The notes below the pieces were generated by a model that did no database searches, was not told the DNA's origin, and saw only the letters and a list, made by a program, of their open reading frames with translations. Source: Woeseia sp. (GTDB lineage Bacteria; Pseudomonadota; Gammaproteobacteria; Steroidobacterales; Woeseiaceae). From it: a stretch of DNA of 6,512 nucleotides. This document shows, in pieces, positions 5,752 through 6,512 of this stretch. The position numbers were made by a program, and so were the translations under genes. Positions within the stretch are counted from its first letter, which is position 1, and the number at the start of each line of letters is the position of its first letter. Location: contig JABIUH010000037.1 in NCBI GenBank assembly GCA_018701055.1, positions 1 through 6,512 of the forward strand. Direction: 5' to 3'.

Positions 5752-6288
5752 CTAATTGACCAACCACGTCCTCCACCACAATCCAAGTTGCGTACTGTAT
5801 CCAAGGTCCCGGCGAGTGATTCGTCGATTGCTGTCGAGCACGTAGTAGGTGGGGAATGCAAAGACACGCCAGTCCTGCCCTATCTTGCTATCACCGAGTA
5901 TGACCGGTAGATCAAGGTCGTGACGGTTGGCGTAGTCAAGTACCTCTTCGTGGTCCTTCCAGTCGAGTGCTACAACCAGAATCTCCAGCGATTCTTCATC
6001 TCGTAATCGCCGTAACCGCGTGAGGTTGTCTGAGCTAGCCGCGCAAAAATTGCACCACGGTGCAAAAAAGTAAACGAGCACTGGTCGATTACCTGCATCA
6101 GCAAGGTCGTAGTTCCCGCCGCGCAACAGCGGGCCGCGTAACGTGGGAATATCTGCCGCGGTTGTCGGCAACATGTTGCGCGCTTGGAAAGCGCCAACGC
6201 CAAGCAGCACGGCAACAATAAACAGCACATTGAAGAACAGACCAGAATGTTTCTTGAGAAGTGGCCTAAGCGTTGATCGGAGTGGCAT
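5752..6288 (-). CDS. Membrane-anchored periplasmic thioredoxin-like protein (TlpA/ScsD-type)
   Basis: The 178-residue protein has a basic N-terminus, one membrane helix (about 17-34) and a periplasm-facing thioredoxin fold. The redox site is FFAPWCNFC (74-82) with C79 and C82; FAFPTYYVLD (143-152) supplies the cis-proline P146; ILVVALDWKDHEEV (103-116) and the closing GYSTQLGLWWR fit the TlpA-like 'redoxin' architecture. Such proteins reduce or oxidise periplasmic disulfides, for example in cytochrome c maturation, copper handling or oxidative repair. With no DsbD, Ccm or Scs neighbours in the window, the partner and direction are unknown. The N-F between the cysteines is not the G-P of thioredoxin or the P-H of DsbA. 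The ATG at 6288 is the only in-frame start before a stop at 6298-6300; a weak AGGT lies 11 nt upstream on the minus strand. It faces the lipoprotein gene tail to tail across 42 bp. Confidence 0.88.
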   Translation of the reverse strand: MPLRSTLRPLLKKHSGLFFNVLFIVAVLLGVGAFQARNMLPTTAADIPTLRGPLLRGGNYDLADAGNRPVLVYFFAPWCNFCAASSDNLTRLRRLRDEESLEILVVALDWKDHEEVLDYANRHDLDLPVILGDSKIGQDWRVFAFPTYYVLDSNRRITRRDLGYSTQLGLWWRTWLVN

Positions 6289-6435
6289 GAAAGGAGTCTA
6301 CCTGAACGACAACTCTCAGCGATGAAAAGTAGTCTAATCGTCTGTGCCAACTAACGTGCAAACAGTCCGCATCGTTGACAACCGGCATGGATCTTCTGAT
6401 CGCATTTCTGCAACTTGTAGCAACGATACGGTGCG

Positions 6436-6512
6436 CTAGTTGATCGGTGCATTAAGGTTCCAGTCGTAGTCGTATCGAACGCGACCCGTATACTCGCGCA
6501 GCCGATCTGCAG
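6436..6512 (-). CDS. Probable C-terminal end of an unidentified protein
   Basis: From the right edge, one minus-strand frame reads 24 residues ending YTGRVRYDYDWNLNAPIN, then TAG at 6436-6438. The aromatic and charged composition looks coding and the reading frame continues out of the window, but another minus frame is also open here and the stretch is too short to name a family. If real, it lies 147 bp upstream of the thioredoxin-like gene on the same strand, and that gap shows no clear terminator hairpin. Confidence 0.45.
   Translation of the reverse strand, partial: ADRLREYTGRVRYDYDWNLNAPIN

Noticed and set aside
6291..6296. AAGGAG on +, resembling a strong ribosome binding site
   Set aside because: The nearest ATG (6322) is 25 nt away and opens a frame of only 10 codons; no + strand gene follows.
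5970..6350. 126-codon open frame on - overlapping the thioredoxin-like gene in another frame
   Set aside because: It covers the same bases as the CxxC thioredoxin domain, with a Cys/Arg-rich translation and no motif.
1..6512. Defence island, biosynthetic cluster or mobile element
   Set aside because: No nuclease/helicase/toxin genes, synthases, transposases, integrases or terminal repeats are present; the genes match dispersed housekeeping or envelope families.

Overview
The window looks like ordinary chromosomal DNA from a Gram-negative bacterium, most likely an environmental gammaproteobacterium. The evidence is a type II lipoprotein signal peptide, a membrane-anchored periplasmic thioredoxin-like protein, a secreted metallopeptidase and densely packed genes. 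The base composition is near half GC by eye. The assignment below the level of Gram-negative/proteobacterial is inference. I saw no rRNA, tRNA, CRISPR array, insertion sequence, integrase, phage gene or attachment site.

Layout from left to right: (1) the 3' end of a nitronate monooxygenase/flavin oxidoreductase on + (to 158); (2) a minus-strand pair, an FMN-binding PNPOx-like protein (973 to 413) followed 16 bp later by a small two-helix membrane protein (396 to 121), whose end overlaps the nitronate monooxygenase end tail to tail; (3) on +, a YcaQ/AlkX-type winged-helix DNA glycosylase (1019-2227), divergent from the PNPOx gene across only 45 bp; (4) a minus-strand pair, an FAD-dependent DAO-type oxidoreductase (5040 to 3682) and, 17 bp downstream, a secreted M64-type zinc peptidase (3664 to 2261); (5) on +, an uncharacterised lipoprotein (5110-5709), divergent from the oxidoreductase; (6) on -, a membrane-tethered thioredoxin-fold protein (6288 to 5752); (7) a probable 3' end of one more minus-strand gene at the right edge (6512 to 6436). 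No gap reaches 300 bp. The largest, 6289-6435, showed no convincing hairpin, repeat or ORF. The two convergent gaps (2228-2260 and 5710-5751) contain no clear terminator.

No single pathway links all the genes. Two short transcription units stand out: flavin-related protein plus small membrane protein, and flavin oxidase plus secreted peptidase. Two separate genes are predicted flavoproteins (the nitronate monooxygenase remnant and the DAO oxidase) and the PNPOx-like protein probably binds FMN, but joint function is not shown. I found no convincing novel multi-gene system. The best leads are the oxidoreductase/M64 peptidase pair, the QxD-type glycosylase, and the two uncharacterised envelope proteins.
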